In this document: in pieces, positions 42,961 through 51,755 of the stretch
How the letters are laid out: each line of letters starts with the position of its first letter
Numbering within the stretch: position 1 is the first letter of the stretch
Source of the DNA: Chryseobacterium soli
Lineage (GTDB): Bacteria; Bacteroidota; Bacteroidia; Flavobacteriales; Weeksellaceae
Direction of reading: 5' to 3'
Length of the DNA stretch: 64,000 bases
NCBI RefSeq assembly: GCF_000737705.1
Contig: NZ_JPRH01000002.1
Span: 248,001 to 312,000, forward strand
The notes under the pieces: model-generated
What the model saw: the letters and a program-made list of their open reading frames with translations, nothing else
Databases searched by the model: none
What the model was told of the DNA's origin: nothing
Translations under genes and position numbers: made by a program

Positions 42961-43131
42961 ATGGCTATCATAAAGACTGCAAAAAATATACACATAAAAG
43001 TCACAGACTCTTATCATTTGAATGTGGGAAAAAAGGTTGAAAAAATCGCGAAGAAAATTAATGTAGAAGCACAAAAACAAAACCTCGTTCTGGCAAGCAA
43101 CAAAAAGATAACGTCCCATGGAAACAAATAA
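42961..43131 (+). CDS. Small 56-residue protein of the VgrG operon, unknown
   Basis: Starts at ATG 42961, one base after the VgrG stop, and overlaps the next gene's start by 14 bases, so it is surely translated with them. MAIIKTAKNIHIKVTDSYHL starts it, and the C-terminal half (KINVEAQKQNLVLASNKKIT) has the alternating pattern of the VgrG beta-helix repeat. It is basic (many Lys). It may extend or cap the VgrG needle or act as a small adaptor; this is inference from position and pattern. Confidence 0.65.
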   Translation: MAIIKTAKNIHIKVTDSYHLNVGKKVEKIAKKINVEAQKQNLVLASNKKITSHGNK

Positions 43132-44170
43132 ATTAAAAGTTCTCCTTCTTTTTGTGCTCTGCAGTTTCTCGTTAATAAGTTGTCAAAATAAAAAAATGGA
43201 AGAAAAATACAGTTGGTTAGGAACTATTTCTGCCCCTCAGGAATATCCAATGGAAATCTACGGCGGAGCTATTATTGCTGACGATTTTACGTATGGTTTT
43301 GATGCCATCTGGGGAACGCAGAATACAGGCTGGGGAAATGAAGGCGGAACGATGAGCGTGGAAACCAGCAAAATGGGAATCCCGCATCAGTTGAAATTTA
43401 CCTGGTACTCTTTGGTAGAAAGAAAATTTTACACCGGGAAATGGGATTTGGATCAGAAAAAAATAAAAGAACTGTTTGATAACGGTTTTATAGATGAGGA
43501 TACCCATAAAAAAGCCACCTACACTAATTTTATAGTAGGATTAGCTCCAAAAGGAAGAGTTGTATTATGGATAAACGGCCCGGGAAACCAGAAAGAAGTA
43601 GGTGTTTTTCAGGCGCATGATACCATTATTACTAAAGAAAAAGCCTACGAAAATGCAAAATATATGTTGAAAGAAGGCTTTGCAGACCGGATGCTGAATG
43701 ATCCATCATATGAAACATTTAAACAGGAAGTGAGGCAGAAAATAGAAGCACAGGGGTATCCTGCAGCAGAAATTTATGATCTATACAGAGAAAGATACAG
43801 CTGGAAACCTTCGGTTATACTTCAGGAAGGCGGAGAATGGATAGATTTCGGATTCACAGCTTATAACGGTGAGCAGGAAAATCTTTTCGGAGAAAGCTTA
43901 AAAGCCGATACCTATACAAAAAGAGCCGTTCCTAAATTCTGCGGTTTTTATTGGAAAGATAAAACCAAAAACAGATATGCGATGTGGGTGGATGCTTTCG
44001 ATGAGAAAGAAATTTTTGAACTTTTTAAAAAGTTCGGGAAAGAAGAGAACATTGATTTTGTCATCAAAATCAATGAAGATAATACCAAAGCAACGCTGTC
44101 TTTAAAAAGCGAAAAACAGGAACTTCCTATTACCAAGGCAAAGATCAGATTATCCCGGAAAATAGAATAG
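43118..44170 (+). CDS. DUF2931-family lipoprotein
   Basis: 350 residues. Lipoprotein signal with lipobox LISC (Cys22), then two related beta-rich halves: W-L-G-T-I-S-A-P-Q-E-Y-P ... GTQNTGWGNEGG near the start and EGGEWIDFGFTAYNGEQENL later, the DUF2931 pattern. DUF2931 proteins are common in Bacteroidetes T6SS cargo islands and their role is not known. A periplasmic lipoprotein next to an effector gene could protect against it. It overlaps the preceding small gene by 14 bp and is 34 bp before the Tle1-like gene. Confidence 0.85.
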   Translation: METNKLKVLLLFVLCSFSLISCQNKKMEEKYSWLGTISAPQEYPMEIYGGAIIADDFTYGFDAIWGTQNTGWGNEGGTMSVETSKMGIPHQLKFTWYSLVERKFYTGKWDLDQKKIKELFDNGFIDEDTHKKATYTNFIVGLAPKGRVVLWINGPGNQKEVGVFQAHDTIITKEKAYENAKYMLKEGFADRMLNDPSYETFKQEVRQKIEAQGYPAAEIYDLYRERYSWKPSVILQEGGEWIDFGFTAYNGEQENLFGESLKADTYTKRAVPKFCGFYWKDKTKNRYAMWVDAFDEKEIFELFKKFGKEENIDFVIKINEDNTKATLSLKSEKQELPITKAKIRLSRKIE

Positions 44171-44204
44171 CGTATTTTTCATTATCAATTGTAAAATAAA
44201 AACG

Positions 44205-45617
44205 ATGCACAATAATAAATTTGGAGAATATACCCCGGAAATAACCAAAGAGGAAGTGATAGACATTACCCTCGGGATGTTTTTTGACGGGACTTTGAAT
44301 AATAAAACCAATACCATCGAAAGAAGGGAGAAAACTCCTGAATACAAGAAAAATGGAGGCAATCCAACGGATAATAACAGCTACAACAACGATTGGAGTA
44401 ATGTAGCGCGTTTGTGGGATAATTACGATAAGAATTCCGGCATTTATATCGAAGGAATTGGTACCGAAGATAAACAAAAAGATTCCATGATGGGGTACGC
44501 CTTCGGATCAGGAGATACCGGAATCCGTGGAAAGGTGAGAAAAGGCTGTGAAGAGATTGTGAAAAAAGTAAAAAATATCAAAAGCTCAAAAAAAGCAGAT
44601 AAAATTGCAGTCCTTACTTTTGATGTTTTCGGGTTCAGCCGTGGTGCGGCAGCCGCCCGTAATTTCGTCCATGAAATAGGAAAAGCAAAATATAAAGCAA
44701 GCTCCACAACGGTTTCCCATGAAGGAATGACGGTTACTTCACGCTATGATAGCGACGGTAACAGTGTGACTGATGAAGAACTTCCGAAATGGGGACATCT
44801 GGGACTTAAGTTACAGGAAGCTGGAATTACTGTGGATGTATTGAGAATAAGATTTCTGGGTATTTATGATACAGTATCTTCCTATTCAAAATATCTGACT
44901 CCGGTGCCCAATTTCAGCAATGATGTGGAAGAACTGGGCTTGAATGATATCGGAAGAGCACAGACAGTTATTCATTTTGTAGCAGAAAATGAGCATAGAG
45001 AAAACTTTGACCTTACCAATGTGCATGTTGGCATAGAAAAAATATTTCCAGGGGTACACTGCGATGTCGGAGGCGCCTATGAGAATGGTGAGGAGAGCTG
45101 GGAAGAGATTGAAACCTCATGGACAACCAGTACGAAATTAAAGGCTCTGAGAAGCCAGCTTATAGCAGACGCATGGTATAAAGAAGATCAGCTTACCATC
45201 ACTCCCGGGTTTTATCTGGCATTAAAAGGAACTCGTGATTTAGTAAAAACATACAGCTACATCCCGCTGCATTTTATGGCTGAGCATGGAGTCCAGAAAA
45301 CAGTTCCGCTGACCGTAAAAAAGCTGACGGCGGAAACCTATTCTATTTCAGAAGATCCTTTACTCGTAAGGGTAAAAGACCGTCTGAGACCTTATGCAAT
45401 GGAAAACGGAAAACAGTACACCTTTAAAAGATATAAAGATATTGAAACAGCTTATGGAGGTGCCTCCATACCGGAAGAAAAATACGCGGATTACCAGAAG
45501 GAGATGAAAGAACAGGATGATCTCAGAATTCTCCGAAACAAGTATCTTCACTGGTCGGCAAGGAGAGAAGGCATCGGAATGGATCCTACATCCGACAGAG
45601 TAAGAGTATTGCATTAA
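44205..45617 (+). CDS. Tle1-like T6SS lipase effector (DUF2235)
   Basis: 470 residues. GFSRGAAAAR (143-152) is the DUF2235 alpha/beta-hydrolase signature with nucleophile S145; FLGIYDTVSS (218-226) supplies Asp222 and FPGVHCDVGGAY (281-292) supplies the catalytic His285 with Asp287. GMFFDGTLNNKTNT near the N-terminus is a conserved family opening. Known Tle1 effectors are phospholipases A that break bacterial membranes after T6SS delivery. No signal peptide, which fits delivery through VgrG. The downstream 100-residue membrane protein and the upstream DUF2931 lipoprotein are possible immunity partners. Confidence 0.9.
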   Translation: MHNNKFGEYTPEITKEEVIDITLGMFFDGTLNNKTNTIERREKTPEYKKNGGNPTDNNSYNNDWSNVARLWDNYDKNSGIYIEGIGTEDKQKDSMMGYAFGSGDTGIRGKVRKGCEEIVKKVKNIKSSKKADKIAVLTFDVFGFSRGAAAARNFVHEIGKAKYKASSTTVSHEGMTVTSRYDSDGNSVTDEELPKWGHLGLKLQEAGITVDVLRIRFLGIYDTVSSYSKYLTPVPNFSNDVEELGLNDIGRAQTVIHFVAENEHRENFDLTNVHVGIEKIFPGVHCDVGGAYENGEESWEEIETSWTTSTKLKALRSQLIADAWYKEDQLTITPGFYLALKGTRDLVKTYSYIPLHFMAEHGVQKTVPLTVKKLTAETYSISEDPLLVRVKDRLRPYAMENGKQYTFKRYKDIETAYGGASIPEEKYADYQKEMKEQDDLRILRNKYLHWSARREGIGMDPTSDRVRVLH

Positions 45618-45627
45618 TCTTTACGGT

Positions 45628-45930
45628 ATGAAGAAATATCTCGCAGTAAGAATAGGAATTGCATTGATCGGTTTTGTGCTGATCTACTGCTATGCTCACT
45701 GGGATTCCTGGTTTCATACCCATCAGTCGATAGGAGGAAACGATGGAATGTCAATTCCTATGGATCTTGTTTTGAATATCAGCTGGGGAGCCCTTTGGTG
45801 TCTGTTCATTTTGATAGAAATGATTGTAAGTTTTTTCACAGGAAGAAATAAAGAAAACAGAAGTATAAATGTCGTATTACTCATAGCAGGAATTATTTTT
45901 CTGGGTATATACATCGCCACTATTAAATAA
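45628..45930 (+). CDS. Small membrane protein downstream of Tle1-like effector, putative immunity
   Basis: 100 residues with three hydrophobic segments at about 5-22, 48-67 and 80-97. Starts 11 bp after the effector stop. I recognise no family. Position directly after a T6SS lipase gene and membrane location make an immunity role plausible, but Tle1 immunity proteins known elsewhere are usually lipoproteins or periplasmic, so the DUF2931 lipoprotein is a rival candidate. Confidence 0.75.
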   Translation: MKKYLAVRIGIALIGFVLIYCYAHWDSWFHTHQSIGGNDGMSIPMDLVLNISWGALWCLFILIEMIVSFFTGRNKENRSINVVLLIAGIIFLGIYIATIK

Positions 45931-45973
45931 AATCTACCTGCAGAAAGGATATTTCTGATGCGGGATCATTAGT

Positions 45974-47017
45974 ATGGAGAAATTTAACAAACATATCGTT
46001 CAGAAAAATGAAACCTTAAAAAGTATAGCTTCTCTATACAATCTGTCCACCGATGTGGTAAAAGGCTTTCATAACAACTCCTGCGATGTTAAAGATATGA
46101 TCCTGATTGATCTCACCGGTCAGAAAGAAATTTTTGTCCCGAGAACAGCCGTTACAGATAAAAACAGGTTGGTGGAATTTGGACGGGGAAACAGCCTGAT
46201 GTTCCAGCCTCAAAAAACATTTTCAAGATACGGGGTGACCATTACTATTGAAAATGGAGACCGTAAAAATGAATTAAAATATGAAACTTCTGTGCGATGG
46301 CTTAATACAGAAAATAAGCTGCATTTTTTTGAAATCGACAGAACATCAAATTTGTATCTGAACGAAGAAGAAGTGAATGAAATAGCAGATCTTCTGGCAT
46401 ACAAAACATCCAAAGTCTTATATCCACTTCAGATAAGTGTGGATGAGACCGGAAAATTCAATGATATTGAAAACCTTTCGGTCTTTAAAGAAAGATGGGC
46501 AGGTGTTAAAGAAGAAGTGTACAAGGAATTTGATGGAGAAACCGTAGATCAGTACTGTGAAAAAATCGAAAAAATAATACTGCAGCCGGACGGGATAAGC
46601 CTTTATCTGAAAAATGATTATTTCCTCCGAGCTTTATTTTTCGGAATCTATCAAAGTTTTGGAAAGGACTATCAAACAGAGCTCATAGAAACCTTTCCGG
46701 TTGTTAATAATCCGGTAGAGCCCAAGTATGGAATACAGCTGGAAATAGACCCTCTGAAAGATGAATACGGTCTTATTAATATAGAAGGACAAGGAAGATT
46801 GAATGATGAAAGAACCGTTTATGATTTTATAAATCGGTCGCCTTTCTCACTGATTATTGATGATCATCCAACAATCAATCATCAGGGAACTTTCAGATTA
46901 ATGTGTTATCTGAATGAAGAACATACGCTGCCGAAATCACTCTACGTAGAATGCAGTATTATGTTGGAGGAAGAAAAGAAAATCTCTGCATCCGTTTCAG
47001 AGATAGATGAAAATTAA
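45974..47017 (+). CDS. LysM-domain protein of the T6SS island
   Basis: 347 residues. An N-terminal LysM domain (about 7-53: HIVQKNETLKSIASLYNLST ... ILIDLTGQKEIFVP) and a long C-terminal region of unknown fold. No signal peptide. LysM proteins in VgrG clusters commonly act as adaptors or carry peptidoglycan binding for effectors; the role here is inferred. 43 bp after the small membrane protein and 28 bp before the PAAR-like gene. Confidence 0.82.
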   Translation: MEKFNKHIVQKNETLKSIASLYNLSTDVVKGFHNNSCDVKDMILIDLTGQKEIFVPRTAVTDKNRLVEFGRGNSLMFQPQKTFSRYGVTITIENGDRKNELKYETSVRWLNTENKLHFFEIDRTSNLYLNEEEVNEIADLLAYKTSKVLYPLQISVDETGKFNDIENLSVFKERWAGVKEEVYKEFDGETVDQYCEKIEKIILQPDGISLYLKNDYFLRALFFGIYQSFGKDYQTELIETFPVVNNPVEPKYGIQLEIDPLKDEYGLINIEGQGRLNDERTVYDFINRSPFSLIIDDHPTINHQGTFRLMCYLNEEHTLPKSLYVECSIMLEEEKKISASVSEIDEN

Positions 47018-47045
47018 ATGACCATTTCACTAAAGATAAATTAAT

Positions 47046-47537
47046 ATGGCAGAAAAACATATTGTAGTACAAGGCGCTATGTGCAAATGCCAGTTCGGAC
47101 AGCTTCCGGATAAGCTTAAAGTACTTACCCATCAGAAAGAATATGCCAATGATAAAAGCGCAGCCAAAAAACTGATCGTTACCACGAAAGAAATTGGAGC
47201 TGCAACATTTGAGAAAAATACCTTCGGAAACTGTATGAAAATGGGAGTGCCGCCACCGCCATGTAAAATTATGGTCACCGAATGGCAGAAGTTTTATGAA
47301 AAAGTACAGCTCAGTAACGGCGGATACATCATTCTGGAAGACAGCAAGGCCGTGTGTGCCATTGCAGGTACTCCATGCATTGAAATAATCGACCACGGAC
47401 AAAGAGCCGAAGCGGGCCAGCAAAATTTTAAAAATGCTGATCAGGATGTACAGCAGCAGATTAATCCTTTGGTGGATGCTGAATCAATGTACAGCAAACA
47501 GCCTAAGAATGAAGGTATAGAATTTGGGAAACAATAA
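47046..47537 (+). CDS. DUF4280 PAAR-like spike-tip protein
   Basis: 163 residues. HIVVQGAMCKCQFG (5-18) is the DUF4280 opening, and six cysteines occur in three pairs (C13/C15, GNCMKMGVPPPPC, VCAIAGTPC), as in PAAR-like proteins that hold the tip structure. It should cap VgrG and connect to an effector. The C-terminal tail (about 125-163) is Gln/Asn-rich and likely disordered. The gene is 9 bp upstream of the 736-residue protein, the usual place for the cargo that is loaded with a PAAR-like protein. Confidence 0.85.
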   Translation: MAEKHIVVQGAMCKCQFGQLPDKLKVLTHQKEYANDKSAAKKLIVTTKEIGAATFEKNTFGNCMKMGVPPPPCKIMVTEWQKFYEKVQLSNGGYIILEDSKAVCAIAGTPCIEIIDHGQRAEAGQQNFKNADQDVQQQINPLVDAESMYSKQPKNEGIEFGKQ

Positions 47538-47546
47538 CGGTAAGCC

Positions 47547-49757
47547 ATGGCAAAAGGGATAAAAAGTATAAAGCAGCAGCAGGTAGTCGGTACCAGTGTA
47601 TATCTGGTCGTAGATCAATGGCATGATGGAACCACAGAAGCTGACAAAAATAAAAAAGTAACTTGGCTGTGTTTTGCACAGGACAGGAAAACCCCATTGG
47701 ATACAAGAGTATTGGATTCAAAAGACAGCTACATCATTAAAATACCTTCAAAACTGGCAGGTTCTTACCGGTATTATGTAGAAGCAAGCCTATCCGGTAA
47801 AAAAGATCCTAAAGCCAATACAGGTCTTGATGTCTTCGGAACCGCAACGAAAAAAATAGTCACCAGCAAATGGTGCACAAAACCCGATGCAGAAGACGTC
47901 AGAAAAACCTATGTTTTCTCCTATGGCCATCTGGTGTATTTAGGACTCGAAACAGAAGGGCTCAATGGCGATAAAGTGATTGTAGACGTTTACAGACGCG
48001 TACCTGGCGGCGGCGGGGCAGATGATGATCAGCATATGGATACCTACACCAATGTTCAGGTAATAGATGGGGAGGTCAACCTGAAAATGGGGAATACCTA
48101 TAAATGGTTTGGGAAAATAAAAAGACCCAATGCGACTGAAGAATTTTATGTAAAAGTAAAAGATGCTTCCGGGCAGTATGTCACTGACGGAAAGGATAAA
48201 ATTCATGCCCGGTTTCTTAGAATAAAAAATCAGGTGGTCAGTAAAAATGTAGAAACGCCCACCAACCATACCCCGACCAAAGTTGATAAACCTGATATAA
48301 ATTTTAAAAGATACGAGCCGTGCAGATATGATAAAATCATTGTTCATGATAAGGATAGTAATAAAGATGCCTTTGACTTTACATTATATGATCCTTTACA
48401 GAAGAAAAATATTACACGATACGAAACACTGGCAAAAAGCAATGAAGAAGGAAAAACAATTGATTTAACATTTGAAAAAACAACCAATAAGGGATGCTTT
48501 ACAAAACCTTCCCATAAAAAAGAAGTTGAAATCTATATCAACGGGAAAAAGCAGAGAACAGAAATTCTGAAAGGGGATAACTATGCACTACCGATTCAGG
48601 CAAGTGCCAATACGGTCTTATTGAGGACAAGTCCGGAAGTCTTTTTTATTACCCCGGATTCTCCAACTACCTATAGAGTGGTGAGCAGAACCTGTGCACA
48701 ACCTGGTAATCCTATTGAGATAGTGGTATATCCCAATGTGGAAAGAGAAGTTGCATTTGTCTTAACAATGCTTCCCACTTATAATAGGGAACGAAACCTG
48801 AAATTTACCAAGCAAGAATCTTTAACGAGCTATAATAAAGAAAAAAGTTTAAAGCTAATTAGGGATGAGGTAGAAACATTGATACACACAAAAGGGGGAT
48901 TCGGGTTTGGACTTCAGGCTAAAGTAAAAGTTGATAATATTGAATCATCAATTGAATTAGGAAGGACAAAATCTCAAATTAAAAGACTTATTGATTTTTA
49001 TTATAAACTCAATGAATATCTTTCGATGTTTGATGCTGGTAACAAGGAGAGCCAGGATTTAGAATATAAAGTCAGACCAGGCATTAAATGGACTTTTGAT
49101 GTAGAACCTCCCAATATAGCCTTAGCCCTTAGATTTACAAATAGGAAAGTAGGAAATACCCAGCAAGTTGTAACACAAATAACGGGTGGAGTAGCATTAA
49201 AGCCCATCGTTAAATTCAAGATTGGAGTAGATCTGATGTCATTACTTCAGTTTATGGGACTGGGAGGGAAGATCGCAGACTGGATAAAAAATGTTTTGGA
49301 AGCCAAATATAAATTTACAATCTATGTAATATTTGAAGCTTTTTTGGAAGCAAAAGGAGAGCTCACTATGGCCTATAATAAAATAGAAGGGTTTGGACCT
49401 GGACCAAGAAAACTTCAGATTGAAGCCGGAGTTGCCATTAAAGGAGGCGCTAAAAGTACAGAGTTTGTGACGGTAATAGTCCCTGAACCAGATGGAAAAC
49501 CACAAACAGTAAAAGTTGAAAAATGGAAAGGCGAGGCTTCAGGGACAACCTCTTTTGTGTATACTTATGAAATCAGTTCAGATAAAAAAGGACAATACAG
49601 CCAGCATAAATTAGAATTTACTGGTATTAAAGCTACAATTGTTGTATATTCTATAAAACAGGGAATGAAATATAATGAAAGCTACCGGAAAGATTTTACT
49701 ATTATAGAAAAGCCCGATGAACCAATTGCAAAATCGGAAAAAGAATATACCATATGA
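47547..49757 (+). CDS. Large T6SS-associated protein, probable effector
   Basis: 736 residues, no signal peptide. The N-terminal part (about 1-235) has repeating beta-sandwich-like segments (SVYLVVDQWHDGT, SYRYYVEASLSGKK, VYLGLETEGLNGDKVIVDVY) seen in other PAAR-adjacent Bacteroidetes proteins. The central part includes a short Pro/Asn linker (NVETPTNHTPTKVDKPD). The C-terminal 250 residues contain two long amphipathic or hydrophobic stretches (LMSLLQFMGLGGKIADWIK and KFTIYVIFEAFLEAKGELTM), which could insert in membranes. No catalytic motif was seen. The stop overlaps the start of the next gene (ATGA). Best reading: a delivered effector with C-terminal toxin part; not proven. Confidence 0.7.
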   Translation: MAKGIKSIKQQQVVGTSVYLVVDQWHDGTTEADKNKKVTWLCFAQDRKTPLDTRVLDSKDSYIIKIPSKLAGSYRYYVEASLSGKKDPKANTGLDVFGTATKKIVTSKWCTKPDAEDVRKTYVFSYGHLVYLGLETEGLNGDKVIVDVYRRVPGGGGADDDQHMDTYTNVQVIDGEVNLKMGNTYKWFGKIKRPNATEEFYVKVKDASGQYVTDGKDKIHARFLRIKNQVVSKNVETPTNHTPTKVDKPDINFKRYEPCRYDKIIVHDKDSNKDAFDFTLYDPLQKKNITRYETLAKSNEEGKTIDLTFEKTTNKGCFTKPSHKKEVEIYINGKKQRTEILKGDNYALPIQASANTVLLRTSPEVFFITPDSPTTYRVVSRTCAQPGNPIEIVVYPNVEREVAFVLTMLPTYNRERNLKFTKQESLTSYNKEKSLKLIRDEVETLIHTKGGFGFGLQAKVKVDNIESSIELGRTKSQIKRLIDFYYKLNEYLSMFDAGNKESQDLEYKVRPGIKWTFDVEPPNIALALRFTNRKVGNTQQVVTQITGGVALKPIVKFKIGVDLMSLLQFMGLGGKIADWIKNVLEAKYKFTIYVIFEAFLEAKGELTMAYNKIEGFGPGPRKLQIEAGVAIKGGAKSTEFVTVIVPEPDGKPQTVKVEKWKGEASGTTSFVYTYEISSDKKGQYSQHKLEFTGIKATIVVYSIKQGMKYNESYRKDFTIIEKPDEPIAKSEKEYTI

Positions 49758-50464
49758 AAATAAACTACATGCGTGCTGTTTTCTCACTCATTCCTATATT
49801 AATCTGTGGTGTATTACTGTATTTATTGTACGTAAATAAAGTGAAAGGAGTTCTCATATGGGGAGTGGTTTTACTTACCATGGCAGTTTTTATTTTTGTA
49901 TTTATCTCATCTTTTATGAGTACAGGAAAATTTCAGACAGAAGAAGAAGCTAATAAATATAAAGGAAAAATACTTTATAATAATGAATCCTTTACGATTG
50001 TTACCTATTCCAAGGATTTTGTTGTCAACTGGAATACCATAGAAGCTGTTTTTTTTATAAACACACCACCTCTTGATGGGGAGTATCATAATAAAGAATA
50101 CAGAATTTTTCTAAATAAAGAACCTGTAATTATAAACAAAAAACCACTAAAATGGTATGATAAAATCTTGCCCGCTCCTAAAAAACAGGAATACCCAATG
50201 ATTAAGATTGATGATTATTATAATATCGATTTTAATACATTGTATCCGTCAATAGAGAAGTTTTTAACAAACGAAAAAATGCCATCGACCCTCTTAAATG
50301 GCAAATTTGGAAATCAGGTAGAATACAGTAAAAAAGAAAATACAATCATAGGAATTCCTTATGATAAATTGTTGATAACAACGGGCCTTTATAAAATATT
50401 TGATAAAGGAAGCCATAGTGAAGGAGAATTGAAAGAGTATAGAAACAATGCCACAAAAATATAA
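49754..50464 (+). CDS. Two-pass membrane protein, putative immunity partner
   Basis: 236 residues, translationally coupled by ATGA overlap to the 736-residue protein. Two membrane segments (about 9-27 and 33-53) precede a soluble domain of about 180 residues without known motif. The coupling and membrane location fit an immunity protein for a membrane-acting effector; no direct evidence. The sequence is A+T-rich. Confidence 0.72.
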   Translation: MKINYMRAVFSLIPILICGVLLYLLYVNKVKGVLIWGVVLLTMAVFIFVFISSFMSTGKFQTEEEANKYKGKILYNNESFTIVTYSKDFVVNWNTIEAVFFINTPPLDGEYHNKEYRIFLNKEPVIINKKPLKWYDKILPAPKKQEYPMIKIDDYYNIDFNTLYPSIEKFLTNEKMPSTLLNGKFGNQVEYSKKENTIIGIPYDKLLITTGLYKIFDKGSHSEGELKEYRNNATKI

Positions 50465-50467
50465 ACA

Positions 50468-51244
50468 ATGAACAAACCTATATATAACTTTGAGATAAAA
50501 GCATTTTATTGTTTGATAGAATTGAAAATTAATGATATTCTAGTCTTTTGTCATTATGAAGAAAATGGGAGTATATGGGTGGACTGGCCAATAAATCAAT
50601 ATATGTTGGAAGCTGGAATTCAATCTTTTGAAGTGAAAATACTGCCTTACAAAAATCATGAAACACTGTCTGAAAAAGCACAATTGGAAGTCGGTATACA
50701 TTCCGTAGATGCAGATGATGATAGCAGGATAGAAATCCTGGAAAGAAAAGAAGTTTCCATTTCAGATAAACAGCAACTACCAGCCTTCATCCATAAAGGT
50801 ACTTTCAACGCAAAGATTCCTTATAAAAATACAGGTTGGAAAAATTCAATGAACATAGAAAAAGAAGACGGAAAAAAGCTTTTGTCGGAAATATTGCAAT
50901 GGAACTCCAAACTTTTGAATATTTACACCTCTTCAAATATTGAAGAATACAATAAAATATATACTGACCGGGATAAAGAATTTGCCGCTGCATATTATAT
51001 TGAATATGAAAAAAATACTTCAGATGTTTTTCATTCAAAATTTAAACACTTAACAGCTTTGCCCAATGATTTATATCAATTGGTTTTTTATGCAGGTGGA
51101 AAGCTGGCAAGTGTTAAATTGCCTGATGAATTACCAGGATTTACCTACGATCCGAAAATTAAAGATGAAAATGGATTAGGAATCAGTTTGATTTTGTTTT
51201 TCCACAGGAAAAAACAAGGCGAGCCTTTAGAAATCATACGATAA
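50468..51244 (+). CDS. Hypothetical protein of the T6SS island
   Basis: 258 residues, starting 3 bp after the previous stop. No signal peptide and no membrane segment. The N-terminal half looks beta-rich (FEIKAFYCLIELKINDILVF, SIWVDWPINQYMLEAGIQSF), the C-terminal half mixed. No recognised family. Tight spacing makes it part of the effector transcript; it may be a second immunity protein, chaperone or adaptor. Confidence 0.72.
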   Translation: MNKPIYNFEIKAFYCLIELKINDILVFCHYEENGSIWVDWPINQYMLEAGIQSFEVKILPYKNHETLSEKAQLEVGIHSVDADDDSRIEILERKEVSISDKQQLPAFIHKGTFNAKIPYKNTGWKNSMNIEKEDGKKLLSEILQWNSKLLNIYTSSNIEEYNKIYTDRDKEFAAAYYIEYEKNTSDVFHSKFKHLTALPNDLYQLVFYAGGKLASVKLPDELPGFTYDPKIKDENGLGISLILFFHRKKQGEPLEIIR

Positions 51245-51304
51245 AAATCATCAGAAAATAAATCTGCGAAGATTCACTGAGTGCAGACTCTTAAAATAAA
51301 TACA

Positions 51305-51655
51305 ATGAAATACCTCTTAATTTTTTTAAGTTGTTTAGCCGTGTTGCAGTGCAATTCGCAAAAAGATGAAGATCCCAGACTTTTGGGCCAGTGGGAGGGA
51401 ACCCTTAAAGATGCACAGACAGAAAATCCCATCGGGAAAATTGTGCTGGAATTTACCAAAGACGGAAAATTCGTCCAGTATGTAGGACAGGGAAATTCGC
51501 AAAACATCATCCCATCTACCTATACTGCTCAGAACAATACAATCATTTCTACAGATAAAGCCAATGAAAAAGATGAAAGTCACTATACCATCAAAAATGA
51601 TACTCTGATCATTACGTACCAAGGCTTTGAAAATAAATATGTAAAACGTAAATAA
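51305..51655 (+). CDS. Small lipocalin-like lipoprotein
   Basis: 116 residues from ATG 51305 (MKYLLIFLSCLAVLQC), which gives a lipoprotein signal with Cys16; a GTG at 51281 would only add eight residues before it. LLGQWEGTLKD, GKIVLEFTKDGKFVQYVG and YTIKNDTLIITYQG form the strand pattern of small lipocalin-like or META-like domains. Unknown function. Last gene before a bidirectional terminator, 60 bp after the island's hypothetical protein. Confidence 0.8.
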   Translation: MKYLLIFLSCLAVLQCNSQKDEDPRLLGQWEGTLKDAQTENPIGKIVLEFTKDGKFVQYVGQGNSQNIIPSTYTAQNNTIISTDKANEKDESHYTIKNDTLIITYQGFENKYVKRK

Positions 51656-51703
51656 CAGAACAAAAAAGTCTCAAAACTGACAAAACAAATATTGGTTATC
51701 AAT

Positions 51704-51745
51704 AAAAAATCCTTCTCCTGAATCAAGAGAAGGATTTTTTTATTA
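51704..51745. terminator. Bidirectional terminator at end of T6SS island
   Basis: AAAAAATCCTTCTC (51704-51717) and GAGAAGGATTTTTT (51727-51740) form a 14-bp stem. It lies between the convergent lipoprotein gene and the endonuclease gene. Confidence 0.93.
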
Positions 51746-51755
51746 CCCTATGTTT

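Noticed and set aside
40464..51655. Prophage tail region
   Set aside because: VgrG and Hcp resemble phage tail parts, but no capsid, terminase, portal or integrase gene is present, and effector and lipoprotein genes fit T6SS.
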